From Massariosphaeria phaeospora (taxonomy: Eukaryota; Ascomycota; Dothideomycetes; Pleosporales): 64,000 bases of DNA. A program made the translations under genes and the position numbers. Where the stretch lies: NCBI GenBank assembly GCA_011032825.1, contig JAADJZ010000002.1:1488001-1552000 (forward strand), in the 5' to 3' direction. Below are positions 12,067 through 23,123 of the stretch, one piece after another. The notes below the pieces were generated by a model. That model saw only the letters and a program-made list of their open reading frames with translations. It searched no databases and was not told where the DNA came from. Each line of letters opens with the position of its first letter. Within the stretch, counting starts at the first letter, position 1.

Positions 12067-13071
12067 ATGGGCCGTCTGCTGAACGCCTTGACTGCGGCTG
12101 TTGCCCTTGCAACGGTTGCAAATGCGGGTGTTGAATTCACGAGTCCGACGGGGGGTGGCAAGTTCAAGGGCGCCCAGGCGGTCAAGATAGAGTGGAAGGA
12201 TGGCGGCAGCGGACCGAAGCTGTCGGAACTCACGACATACACAATTATGCTCTGCGCGGGCAGCAACGCGGCGCCCGCGGATCTTAGGCCCCTTACACTC
12301 GCTCCTACCCCGCTTACCTTCGCGGCGGGGAATGAGTTTTCTGCGGTGATTGACGCTACTGCTGGGGAGAGTACGACCGTAAATGCATAGTGAGTCCCGT
12401 CTGCTTCCTCCCTCTCGTGCATCTTTCTCCAAACGTTTTACTCGAGGATCTGTTCGGCCCCGTGCTAACCAGACATTGCGATACCTAGCTTCTTCAAAAT
12501 GATCGCAGTAGCCAAAACAGGCACAATAACGTACTTCTCCCCCCGCTTCTCGCTCTCCGGCATGTCGGGCACCTTTCCCGCAGCCGTCAAAGACAGTCTG
12601 AAAGATGTGAAAGGCACAGCCGGTCCCGACACCATCGACGCCTCCACCAAGGATCCGGCGGCGGTCCCAGAGGCGGGCGATTTCGGCGTGGAATACACAC
12701 TGCAAACGGGTTTGACGCGGTACGCTCCCATGCAGCCCGTGCCCGCGACCAAGATCACGAAGAAGAATGCCGCGCCCTTGCACCCAACCAGCGCCTTTAC
12801 AATAGCGAAGACGTGGCTGCCGATTCCGAGTGTCCAGACCACCATCACACAGAGCCAGACGTTCTCGCAGACGAGTCGGCAGAATCCAGTACGTGCAATC
12901 AGTTATAAAGAGCCGATTGTGGAGACTAGCAAGCAGACTTTACAAGCTGTCAAAAAACCAGGGCCTATAGATAGATGGCTTTTTTATTCAGACTAACCTT
13001 TATCACAGGCTACACCTGCTCCGATGCCGTCGGACGACATGGCCAAGTTCCTCGCGCGCTGGAAAGATTGA
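12067..13071 (+). CDS. KRE9: KRE9/KNH1 family cell-wall beta-1,6-glucan protein
   Basis: Three exons (12067-12389, 12489-12888, 13009-13071) give 261 codons plus stop. Residues 1-20 are a signal peptide ending ANAG. The N-terminal Ig-like domain has VEFTSPTGGGKF and VKIEWKDGG, as in fungal Ser/Thr-rich GPI-type wall proteins. The C-terminal Kre9/Knh1 signature is present in full: GVEYTLQTGLTRYAPMQPVP, then KIT, PTSAFTIAKTWLPIPSVQTTIT and a final MAKFLARWKD encoded by a small third exon. Known role: secreted O-mannosylated protein required for beta-1,6-glucan assembly. Splice sites GTGAGT/CTAG and GTACGT/CACAG keep the phase. ROT1 in the same window acts in the same pathway in yeast, but the two are 11 kb apart and I infer no co-regulation. 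Confidence 0.92.
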
Positions 13072-13653
13072 GCACACGGCGTGAGTTCTCCAGCGGCTTT
13101 TGCTTGATTTTGGCGTTTCTGCAAGGGTGTAGGTCAGGTTTAGGCGTTAGCGGAGGAGTTGAGTTGTTCATCGATGGCTGGAAACGACGTGGCATTGACT
13201 CCAATCACTAATCGCAAAATCACGACAGTGAGGTCTAGGTCCAGGTCGGGGATACAGGCACATAGATATCCATGCAGATCATGTTGTACTATCGAGATAG
13301 ACTCACGTCTTGGCATGTTAAGAATAAAGCAACGTATCTAGGTAATGCTTTCAGCGTACATCACTCAAGATCATATTACGGCACGGGAGGTTCTTGCGCC
13401 CAAGTGAGGAAAGCCGAAGAGCCGCTATGTACCTTCCCTGACAAGCAACCGCGGTCAAAACTAATTCCGCGGCTAACCGACGTGCAAGTCAAGCTTCACC
13501 CCACTACTCCACCACGCCTCCACTCGACGTCGAGCTGCCAGCCACGTACACCCGCCTCTCACAAGCCTCCATTCTGGTTCGTGGATGCTAGCTTGTCTGA
13601 TACTGTATCCGCTGCCATAGATTCCTAAAGCGCCGTCACACCCCTACGGCAAA
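13072..13653. other. Intergenic between KRE9-like and prolidase genes
   Basis: About 580 nt with no recognised gene; the second half is C-rich and is probably the promoter and leader of the peptidase gene. Confidence 0.5.
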
Positions 13654-15274
13654 ATGGGTATAGCGGAGAACTACGACGAGGTGCTTAAGGGCAAATACCC
13701 AGCTAAAGCGCATGCGAAGAAAGTTGCGGATTGGATCGTAAGCAAAGGAGGTGAGAAGACGGGGACGATCTATCTAGAGGCGCAGAAGAGTCGGTTGCTT
13801 GAGGTATGTTCTTACGTTGATTATGGCAGCGTCTTTTGGAAACATAAACTAGACACTCAACTAACACACCAACAAGGACAACGATGGAGAGGCTCCTTTC
13901 AGGCAGCGTCGCTTTTTCTACTACCTCAGCGGCTGCATCCTGGGGGACTCCTATCTCACGTATGACATTGCCAGCGAGAAGCTCACGCTCTTCATCCCGC
14001 CGATCGAGCCCGACGAAGTCATGTGGTCGGGCCTGCCCATGAGCGTTGAAGAAGCGCAAGAGAAATATGACGTCGACGCCGTCAAAACCACCAAAGAAGT
14101 AAACTCCTACTTAACATCGACCTCCTCCAGCGCCCAAAGCACCGTGTTTGCCATCCCGGACCAGGTCTCCGACCACATCACCTTCCTCTCCTTCAAAGCG
14201 AAGGATTTCTCGCTGCTCAAGCCCGCCATTGAAACATGCCGCGTCACCAAATCCGACTACGAAATCGCCCTGATTCGCAAGGCCAACGCCATCTCCACGG
14301 CCGCCCACATCGGCGTCATGAAAGCCGCAGCCAAAGCCACAAACGAGACCGAGCTCGAAGCCGTCTTCCTCGCCAGCTGCATCGAGCGCAACGCAAAGCA
14401 CCAAGCCTACCACTCCATCGTGGCCGCGGGCGAAAACGCCGCAACGCTGCACTACGTGAAAAACGACCACCCCATCTCGTCGCAGAACCTGCTGCTGCTG
14501 GACGCGGGCTGCGAGGTCGACTGCTACGCGTCCGACATCACGCGCACGTTCCCGCTCTCCGGCACCTTCACCGCCGAGAGCCGCGCCATCTACGACATCG
14601 TGCTGGACATGCAGCGCCAGTGCATCGCCGCGCTGCACGCCGGCGTGCTGTGGGACTCCGTCCACGAGCTCGCGCATAAGATCGCCATCGCGGGACTCCT
14701 CAAACTCGACATACTGACGGGCGGGTCCGCCGACGAACTGCTCGCGGCGCGCATCAGCGTAGCGTTTTTCCCGCATGGCCTGGGGCACTTTCTCGGCATG
14801 GACACGCACGACACGGGGGGCAACCCGGACTACGCCGATAAAGACCCCATGTTCCGGTACCTGCGCACGCGCGGCCATGTGCCGGCGCGCAGCGTCATTA
14901 CAGTGGAGCCGGGGATTTACTTTTGCAGGTTTATTATCGAGCCGTATTTGAGGGATGCAGAGCAGGCGAAGTTTATTGATGAGGGGGTGTTGGAGAAGTA
15001 TTGGAATGTGGGTGGGGTGAGGATTGAAGGTGAGTTTGTAGTGGAAACCCCTACCTGTTGAGAGTGAAGTGAAGTGGTTTGAGAGGGGGCTGTCGAGTGA
15101 CGTGCTGATGAATCGAGGAATTGACTGAGACTGACTGACTGACTGACTGATTGATTGACCAACTGGCTAACTGGCGCCGCAGACAACATCCTCGTCACCG
15201 ACACAGGCCACGAGAACCTGACACCGACGCCCAAGGAGGTGGATGAGCTGGTCGAGATCATCAAGGCTGGCTGA
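13654..15274 (+). CDS. pepP: Xaa-Pro aminopeptidase/prolidase (M24B)
   Basis: Three exons (13654-13803, 13877-15029, 15183-15274) give 464 codons plus stop, the normal length for fungal Xaa-Pro aminopeptidase pepP. The N-terminal domain has the conserved YLSGC and [19 protein letters not shown]. The pita-bread domain carries all five metal ligands in context: the two Asp in [21 protein letters not shown], His in [19 protein letters not shown], Glu in [11 protein letters not shown], and Glu in VGGVRIED, the last residue being created by the exon 2/3 junction. It removes N-terminal residues before proline, or splits Xaa-Pro dipeptides, using two Mn ions in the cytosol. Intron 2 (153 nt) contains a simple CTGA repeat. 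Start chosen as the ATG preceding the conserved KYPAKAHA segment. Confidence 0.94.
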
Positions 15275-15939
15275 TATGATCCAATTTGATATGACACTGA
15301 TCTGTCGTGCGGAAGCAACATTCATCTAATTAGTTGGTCACGACCCAAACGCCTAGGATTTATGAAAAATATAAGTCTACACGTATGTATACTTAGCTAC
15401 ATACAACTACCAAACTCAACTACCTATCTTGTTTTACATTGCACTAGTATATTACTCTAACGGTTCTAGTGACTCGGACGGTTCCAAAGGCGAGGCAGGG
15501 GGCTCTATTCCATTTCACCGTAGCTTCCCATAATTGCACTACTATGCCCACGGCTTCGGTCATTTTTTGCTGACTCTTTTGTGTAAACTTTTGTTCGTTC
15601 GGATTCGGACCTTTTCACTCCCGAGGTTCAGTTCAGACTCCAGCAACGATTGAATTCCGCCGGCGTCCTTATGTAAGCTTCCACCGTTTAGACGACTCTT
15701 AGCAGTACCGTTGAACTGCCTGCTAACCGCAACCTGTTCCAATCACGAACAGCATATCTTGTGTTATGATTTTTTAAACCTGCGACTTATGTGTTATGAA
15801 GTATCAGGGGCTTACGTACTTGTATTTTTTTACTTTGGCGCTTTTCTTGAAAAAAAGAAAATTACTGTGCCCATGAGCGCAAAACGTTCCTCATCTTCTT
15901 CCAGGTTAGCCAGCGCCTCCACTCCCCCTCTCCATCACA
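15275..15939. other. Intergenic between convergent peptidase and P450 genes
   Basis: About 660 nt, AT-richer than the flanking genes, no recognised feature. Confidence 0.5.
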
Positions 15940-17497
15940 TCACAGCCCGCCGCGCTCCCTCCTTCTCCTGCGCATTCTGCACGGCACTTTCCCAGCCGGA
16001 TGCGCCACCCCCATACTAAAGCTACGCAGATCCTCCTTCACGTCCGCCCCACCGCCCAAGATCTCGACGTCAAACAGCGTTATAAATAAGACTGTAGTTA
16101 GTAGTATCTGGCGCTTTGCGAACTGCCGGCCGGGACATTGGCGCGGGCCGCCGCCGTAGGGGATCCAGGAGTTTGAGACGGGGGTTAGGGAGAAAGTGGG
16201 AGGGTTGGTTTTGGCATCTGCACGGGTACCGTGAGCTGTTTGCGAGTCTTCTTCGCGCGCGGGAGGTTTGGCATCTGGACGGGCACTGTGACCTGTTTGC
16301 GGGTCTTCGGGAGGAGGAGGAGGAGGATTGGGACGCGTGAGGAACCGTCCAGCCCCGAACGTATCAACAGGATACTCGTTATCGAGGCCGGTGGGCCACG
16401 CTTGGGAACCCATGTGCGCGGCCGTCGTGCTAGTGCACACGATACTCTGGCACGGAATCACCCAGTCTCTGATATCCATATCGACCCTGCCGGGCATGCG
16501 TATGACGTAGAAGTGCATGCGCAGACGCAGCGTTTCGGCGTATACGGCCTGAAAGAGAGGGAGTCGGAGGAGGCGGTCGGTGTCGAACTGCACGTGGCCG
16601 TGGTTGTTCGAAGTAGTAGTGCAGGAGGCGACTTCGGCGCGCACGGCGGCGAGTAGAGAGGGGGAGCGGAAGAGTTCGAAGACGGTCCAGGAGGTGGCTG
16701 TGATGGAGTTGCGTGCTCTAAGGGTGGGGACAGGGTTAGTTTGGGGATCGACGGAGGTGTTGGGATGGGAGGGGATGTGATGGGACGTACGCCCATATTG
16801 CGCCGAAGTCTTCCGAGGCGATGGCGGCGTGGTGTAGCCATCCATCTCGAGAAACATCTTGTGTCTTTCGCGGAAGAAGCTGCTGCCCCAGAACGGGTCA
16901 TCGTCGTCGTCGGCATGTGGGCCGCCCGGCGCAGTAGCCGTGCCCCCGTGTTCGCGCGCGTGCTTTTGCCAGGTCTTGACGGCGTCTAGCACTTTTTTCC
17001 GGCTCGCGTATGCTCGTGGAGCGAATATCCGCGGTACACCTAGCTCGCGGTTCGGTTCGGTTAGTCTACTCCCTATGTTGCAGCGTCGAGAAGTCAGTCG
17101 CACCTTGGAGAAAAACATGCAACGAGCGATCGAAGTCCCAAAAATCTTGCAAGAAACCAGGACACAGCCGCAGAAGATGCGGACCGCAAAACGCATGTAT
17201 AAACGCCGTCATAGCCTCGTCGCCCACGAACTGCATCAAATCATCCTAATACTCCCACTCCGACCCAAGCCGGCGATACACATCGCCACACCTACGCGTC
17301 ACATCCTCTTTAAACCTCCGCCAAAACGGCAGCAGTCCTTCGCCCAGAAAAAAGCCGACCATGCTCCTCGTAACACGCCGCATCGTATCTGAGAGCCCGA
17401 CAGCGTGCTGTCGTTGTTGAGATAGGCTCCGAGTTATTATCCTCAAACAGGTCGTCGCTAATCTCGTCCTGTGGTTCAGATTCGGCGATCGTAACAA
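15940..17497 (-). pseudogene. Cytochrome P450, frameshifted and N-terminally incomplete
   Basis: The minus strand carries most of a fungal P450. In order: TRSMVGFFLGEGLLPFWRRF, DEAMTAFIHAFCGPHLL, LCPGFLQDFWDFDRSL, an intron of about 64 nt, then IFAPRAYASRKKVLDAVKTWQKHAREH, the I-helix-like IASEDFGAIWA, an intron of about 58 nt, NSITATSWTVFELF, the K-helix YAETLRLR, FGAGRF and the heme loop YGGGPRQCPGRQFAK with its cysteine. Between HKMFLEMDG and the IASEDF motif (about 16805-16845) the frame changes with no room for an intron, so one base has been lost or gained. A 57 nt in-frame duplication lies just before the heme loop. No N-terminal membrane anchor or ATG start is linked to the first block. 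Either a recent pseudogene or one sequencing error; the family-level call is firm, the subfamily is not. Confidence 0.72.
16210..16308 (-). repeat. 57-nt in-frame duplication inside the P450
   Basis: A block of about 41 nt at 16211-16251 recurs at 16268-16308 with about six mismatches, a period of 57 nt or 19 codons. It extends the proline-rich segment between the FGAGRF motif and the heme loop and does not break the frame. Confidence 0.6.
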
Positions 17498-18539
17498 AAT
17501 CTAGGTATAGCCAGTCTGAATCCGCATGCAGGGCAAAGATGACGAGCGCTTTAGAAGAGCTATCACCTATAGGGACGAACTTGTAGAGAAGGCGAAACGA
17601 GTAGCGTGAGTAAGACGGCGGCGCTGGCGGGGCTTGGAGCTTGGGACTTGGCGGCGGGGTAGCTGTTGCGGGCTGCAGCCAATCAACGGCACTGCACCCA
17701 TCTCAGTTGCACGACTCTAATGCAAATTGCCCAACAGTGCAAACCTTCCATCCGCACAACCTCATCTCCTGCATATGTTTGCATGAGGTCCATGTGCTTG
17801 TTATCGTGCGATAAAGACACGGATTTGTTGTGGCCGTTGCTCAGCATCTTGAGGCGGCACGTCCTAGGCGGCGAACTCTCCCGATAGTTAGGCAGCGCGC
17901 ACTTCCGGGAGGGCAGAGAAGTGTTGTAGCTTTCCAGGCTTCAATTGGCCCAGCAACCCACCACGCTAATAAGCATCTTGGTCGCTTCTTTAGGTCGCGC
18001 GAGGGGGCATACGGTGCAGACAGCTGTGCCTGTAACCAACGAGACCAACGAGCGTTCTACTTAGGGCGTCACTGGGCGCGAAGTCGACGAGCAGCGAGTT
18101 CCGCCGCGTCAGCTCTGCGCAGATATCTGTCGCTGGTTCAGGAACTGCGCACTCGCGATGATGGTCGATGTGGAACCGTGCGGAAAAGCATTAGAGAAAT
18201 TTGGGGATATTACTGACCAACTTTCGTGTACGATCTTTTTCACAGGTGGGTCGGTCATTGATGCAGGTCTAGTACTGGATAAATAATCTGGTTACATAAC
18301 CATACGGTCCACCAGCCATTGCTCAAATACCTTCCAACCAATAAGCTGAGCCAAAGTTAACATGACATGTACAAGCACACTGCAAAATATCAGTTCCCCG
18401 CTAAGAGATACATAAGAGAGGTATTAATATCGAGACATTTGTTAGCAGGTTCTTGGTCTTTAGCTAATCTTCAAAGTCTTCTGAGGAAATACTCTTTTCT
18501 AGATATAGCATAGCCTTAGTTCCAACTAGTCTCTTCGCT
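17498..18539. other. Unassigned region between P450 and NTPase-nuclease gene
   Basis: Minus-strand frames directly upstream of the P450 (about 17420-17690) are open over some 90 codons and contain ALVIFALHADSDWLYLDF, which I cannot assign; it may be the missing P450 5' part in another frame or an unrelated remnant. No other recognisable gene; the part near 18230-18540 is AT-rich and is 3' to the next gene. Confidence 0.4.
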
Positions 18540-21376
18540 CTATCCCAACTTCTTCCTCTGTCTTCGCGTTACCCCTTCTGTCTGTTGCTGTTCATTTACC
18601 ACATCTGCTTTCCTTTTGGTTTTCCGCCCGCTCTTCTCCAGCTCCTGCTTCATGTCCTTAAACTCTTGCTCCTTGACCTTCATCTTTTCCCTCATCTCCT
18701 CGTTCATCTTTTCCCTTATCTCCTCCTCCTTTACCCTCATCTCCTCGTTCATCTTTTCCCTCATCTCCTCGTTCATTATCTCCTCCTTTACTCTCATCTC
18801 CTCGTTCATCTTTTCCCTCATCTCCTCGTTCATTATCTCCTCCTTTACCCTCATCTCCTCGTTCATCTTCTCCTCCTTTACCCTCATCTCCTCGTTCATC
18901 TTTTCCCTCATCTCCTCGTTCATTATCTCCTCCTTTACCCTCATCTCCTCGTTCATCTTCTCCTCCTTTTCCCTCATCTCCTCGTTCATCTTTTCCCTCA
19001 TCTCCTCCTTTACTCTTATCTCCTTTTTGTCCTGTTCCAACTCCTTTCTCGCCCGCTCCAACTCCCGCTCTCTCTCCTCCATGTTCCGCTTGCCCTCTAG
19101 CTCTACCTGTGTTGTTGATCCATCTGGCGACTGTAGCACGGCGGTAGCAATGTCTGGTGACTGGCTACCGAAATGGGCCTGGTCGAGTCGATTTCTGTCT
19201 TCGCCTAGTGTAAGAGTTGCGCGTTTCCGTTTGTCGTGTGTGTAGATGTCTGCAGTAAAATTCTCTATGTCTAAAACGACATGGAGAATCTGTAGTTCGA
19301 CCTCTAACCCTAGTTTACAAGAAACTACGAGTTAGTAATTTTTGGCGTTAATGCATACTATCGATTAGAGCGCTTACCTTTGGTGTTGATCTTCCGAAAA
19401 GCAGATTTAGTGCAGAAGTTGAGGATAACGTAATCTTCTATGATGTTCCACTTTTGATATTTGCCGCCAGCTTTGAAACGACCGACATGCTCTGCAAGCT
19501 CTCTGCTACTGCCACATTGCATGACTTCAATGCCCCACTTTTGACCGAAGATGTAGAAATCGATTCTGCCATCGCTTGTATGCGAATATTCTGTTAGAAT
19601 TGGGAGATTGCGAAGCTCCTGATTAAGACAGCAGTAGATTTCATCCTGGAAGGCTGCCTCTGGTATGCCCCAGCGCTTATCAGATCCGGTGGGTCGATTT
19701 TGGAGGGCGGATGGGCTGAATCGAGCGATTGCATTGATGCAGACCTGTTGGAGGCCAACTTTCTCCAAGCTAGTGCCTGGTTCTGGGCCTGGAAAAAGTC
19801 GACGGTATGCTACTCTGCTAGTGTCAGCAAGCACAAATTTACGCTAGGTAAGTAGTTATACATACCGCCGATGTATAGGAGATGCAAAGATGTATGTTCT
19901 TTCTTTACTCTTTGGTTTAGACTGCTCTACGTGCAGATAGCCCATCTTGTAACAGAAAGCAAATGCATCAAAGTCTTGCGGCAACCGCGTGAGGCCACTA
20001 GGACGAATCGCTACCTCACGCAGTGCTTTGACTACGTCTGAGAAGCTAATATGAGAGTATGCGTGCCAACGCAAGCACGTTTGCGTATAATTTTCAGAAC
20101 GAGGTGTCCAAACTCCTCTGCCGCTCTCAGTTAGCCAATCTAACCAACCCTCATGCTCAACAAGTATTTCATGACACAAGCTTGTCGACCATGTCCGTGT
20201 ACTTCTGATAGGCTCAGGAAGCTAATATATGTTAGCTACAATACTTGCGGACTATTGCTGTACTCTACATACCTGATCAAAAATCATTTCAAAGTGCCTC
20301 AAAATCAGTCCAACCATACCTGGATGACCATCCGTAGCACTGTGGATATATCCAGGCATGCTATCATCAAAGCGGTAGTTGTTATGTAGAGCCCACTTAG
20401 TAACGGCTGTGGCTGTGTCTTTTGGTTGGAAGAGCATGTACAGATGACCCGCTGTAGAAGGACGTAACTCTACACGTTGAACTGAGTCTACAAGAAGCGC
20501 TTGGGACTCAACATGAGGCTCAAGAAGATGAGAAGTACCAGCAGCGCCATAGAGACAGACAAGGATGAAGATGGGCTGACTTCTTGTGTTTTTGTTTTTG
20601 AGCACTTGTGTCCATAGGTTCTCCTCATCATAAGATCCCTGTGCTTCATCGATAAGATAAACTGGTCGAGCTTTGGGATTGTGCGGCCGATATGTAGCAT
20701 TTTCCTTCTGCCACGACCTGTGATTGCTGGCGAGAAATCTTTCAACGCTTTTTTCAGAATCCAAGCGCTTGTACTGTTTTATCCACAGAACAAATACAGG
20801 CTCGAGGTCCAAACGATGATGAAGAATATGATATCCTAGTAGCCGGAGTAAAGTTGTCTTGCCAACTTGGGGCGTTGCACGGATAACCACTACTCGTTTG
20901 TCCTGAGCTAGCTCCAGGATGTTGTGCACCAAGTCTTGTCGCTCGGATAAAAAGTCGCAACCTGAGTTCCATGAGTGCATGTATTCCTCAATGTGGTCGT
21001 CGATAGTGTGTCCGCAGTTAAGGCATTCTGGAAGAGAACGTTTAAAGTTTCCCTCTTTGCAAGAACACTCCTGGCGGCAGGGCCAGAATGACATAACAGT
21101 GTTAGGAGAAACGAGTGAAGAATTAGAGGTTGCGTTTGTGCGTGACTGCTCCTGTTGATTGGGATCTTGAGGCCTGTGGGATTTCTTTCGTGATCTTTGC
21201 GAGTAAGACTGATCTCCTTTACGCTTGCGAGGCCTTTTGAGAGCAATACTCTGGGTATTTGTAGACAGCTTCGGTTGTGTCGTAGTGCTAAAGGAGTGCT
21301 TGCTTGCCCTAAGCGGCTTTGTCTTTGGTGTTGGCGCAGGTAGAATGCTACCTTTGGATCTTGTAGTTACAGGCAT
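18540..21376 (-). CDS. Crinkler/RHS-like P-loop NTPase with REase-type nuclease domain and coiled-coil tail
   Basis: Four exons (20273-21376, 19866-20221, 19378-19817, 18540-19309) join in phase to 889 codons plus stop. Residues 1-75 are basic with KRPRKRK and RSRKK, likely nuclear signals. Residues 100-123 hold a Cys/His cluster (C100, C104, C106, C118, C121, H123) that may bind zinc. Walker A is ATPQVGKTT (168-176) and Walker B is VYLIDEAQ (239-246). Exon 3 encodes a restriction-endonuclease-like core, GRIDFYIFGQKWGIEVMQCG (570-589), where D573 and E584 fit the metal-binding acids although the usual lysine is not at its standard place. Residues from about 690 are a long charged coiled coil made of MNEEMR-x-KEE units. 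The NTPase-REase pairing is that of Crinkler/RHS-type proteins of fungi and oomycetes, which act on host or self DNA or are linked to mobile elements. The ubiquitin-like header of classical Crinklers is not seen. Function here is inferred. Confidence 0.78.
18690..19020 (-). repeat. In-frame minisatellite encoding the coiled-coil tail
   Basis: Imperfect tandem units built from an 18-21 nt core (CTCATCTCCTCGTTCATC on the plus strand) alternate with short linkers. On the coding strand they give repeated MNEEMR blocks separated by EKEEK, VKEEI or EK. Units are multiples of three, so gain or loss of copies would keep the frame. Confidence 0.85.
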
Positions 21377-23123
21377 CTTCGATGTAAAGCCTTAGTAGAG
21401 TTGTATAATTAAAAGATAGAAGTTTCTTATACTCTTTAATACAAATTGTTATTTTCTTTGTTAAAGTGCTCGCAACTGCAACCGTCGTTCAAACAAAGTC
21501 AGTAAACCTGCACATAGCAAACTTCTTTGTTCATCCTCTCTCAAATCGTAGCAAGCGGCGTAGATTCGCATCGAAAGTACTGTTCTAGGAATGTTTTTCA
21601 TCTAGCTGGCCGTTTGCGACGAGCATAGGGGGTTAATTTGCCTTGTCTAGAAGCATTTGTTTGTTTTGTACATAGGACTGCAGCATTGTCCGCAATAGCC
21701 TCATGATTCTTCGCCCGTTGTCTCGCTTGCCTCGAATAAGGTAAAAGTTTTCGCGAGCTCATAGCGAGGAGTCTTATTTGTTTAGCCTCAGGCAAAGCTA
21801 GGAACTGAATATCTTGAGCCTATGTTTCAGCGAACGCTTCTAATCCAGTCCGATCATCATGTTAGCGCCGATCTGCCCTCTTCTCTTTCTCTTTTGGGTT
21901 TAGAGTCCCCTGATCCAGCCTCGGAGCTAACCCGTTATGGTGAAGGACTTGCCACTATCTTCTGGATCCTGCTGCGCTGCCGCCTCCGGATGGGGCGCTA
22001 GCGCCTCGAAGACTTGGCGCTTGGCCCTGCACATGAATGACCTTCTCCCGCGCAGAGGCGCCTACCTCTGCTTGCTCTTTGTACGTAAAATCGGGTTATA
22101 GCAATCCACTTGTTCTGACACCACATGAAGCTCTCTAACACATACCACCATCTTCTGCAACCCATGACACCTCTGTTATACCTTTTGTTTTCTCTACTTC
22201 TATCCCAAGTCTTTTGTCGCTGACTCGCTGGCAAGCCGTTAGCCGTTGTCCTTGTCACCCCGCTCCCGATCAACTACTGCGCGTCATGTACTCAACGTGG
22301 ACAGTCTACACTAGAGACCTAACAAAACCTACAGTAGACGGCCTGCTATCACTAGGAACTGTCTCGCTAGCTATTGCATTAGTGGAATCTAGAGCTACAT
22401 CGCCATACCCACTCGACCCTCCATCCCTTTTCTTGCCCGCTGATTCGCTCGCTCCCATCCACCGGGTCCGTGCTTGCGCTAACGCCTCGCCTCACCAAAA
22501 CCCCTACGCGACCGCAGCCGTCGACGTCTTCCTGCGCCTACATTCCAGCACAGGCTCCGCATGCTACCTCATGAGAACTACCTGATCCAAGGGTTACCGT
22601 AGGTGGGCTACGTGACAGAACGAACGCATGCCCTGAATATTGTATCATGGGGGCTAAAACCGTAGGGTGAACCTCCTACACTTACCGGCGTGGGATAGCA
22701 GTGATGCGAGCTGCATGCCACGATGGCGGAGAGGAAGCGTTCTTGTGATTGTAGCGACATGTTCGAATTCAGTTAGGTTCCCAAAGGTCAATTAACCCCA
22801 AACTCGAGTATGTTAATCAGCGCATCGAGTTGCACGTTCAGTTCGATTTGCATCAATACAGCTCGTGTGGGGCAGCCAAGCGCTATCGGTACCGGTAAGG
22901 CGATGCACGCGCTCGCTTTAGATCCAGTCCAGTCCAGTCCGGTCCAGTCCAAGTCCAGACAGATGTCCAGCCCGCTCACATTTCTCATCGCGGTAGCCGT
23001 TCTTCTCTTTCACGGTTGTCCTCCTCCTCGATTCTTCATGACAGGCACAAGGCTGTTGAGGAGCTCCGCTTCGGCTGGCAACTCGATCTTGTCCTGTTCC
23101 ATATCGGCATGACTGGGGGATTC
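21377..23123. other. Gene-free stretch between NTPase-nuclease and chromodomain genes
   Basis: No supported gene. Contains the upstream region of the NTPase-nuclease gene (AT-rich near 21400-21480) and a CCAGT short tandem repeat at 22924-22960. Short frames at 21598-21795 and 22214-22585 show no family features. Confidence 0.45.
22924..22960. repeat. CCAGT short tandem repeat
   Basis: About seven imperfect CCAGT/CCGGT units in a row, located 3' of the chromodomain gene. Confidence 0.8.

Noticed and set aside
14111..14878. 255-codon minus-strand open frame
   Set aside because: It is a shadow of the prolidase exon, whose catalytic motifs are on the plus strand.
15120..15160. CTGA tandem repeat
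   Set aside because: Lies wholly inside the second intron of the prolidase gene and has no sign of function.
18585..19245. Long plus-strand frames rich in Leu/Phe/Ile that look like membrane proteins
   Set aside because: They are antisense to the coiled-coil repeat of the NTPase-nuclease gene; the hydrophobic pattern comes from reading the CTC/TTC-rich strand.
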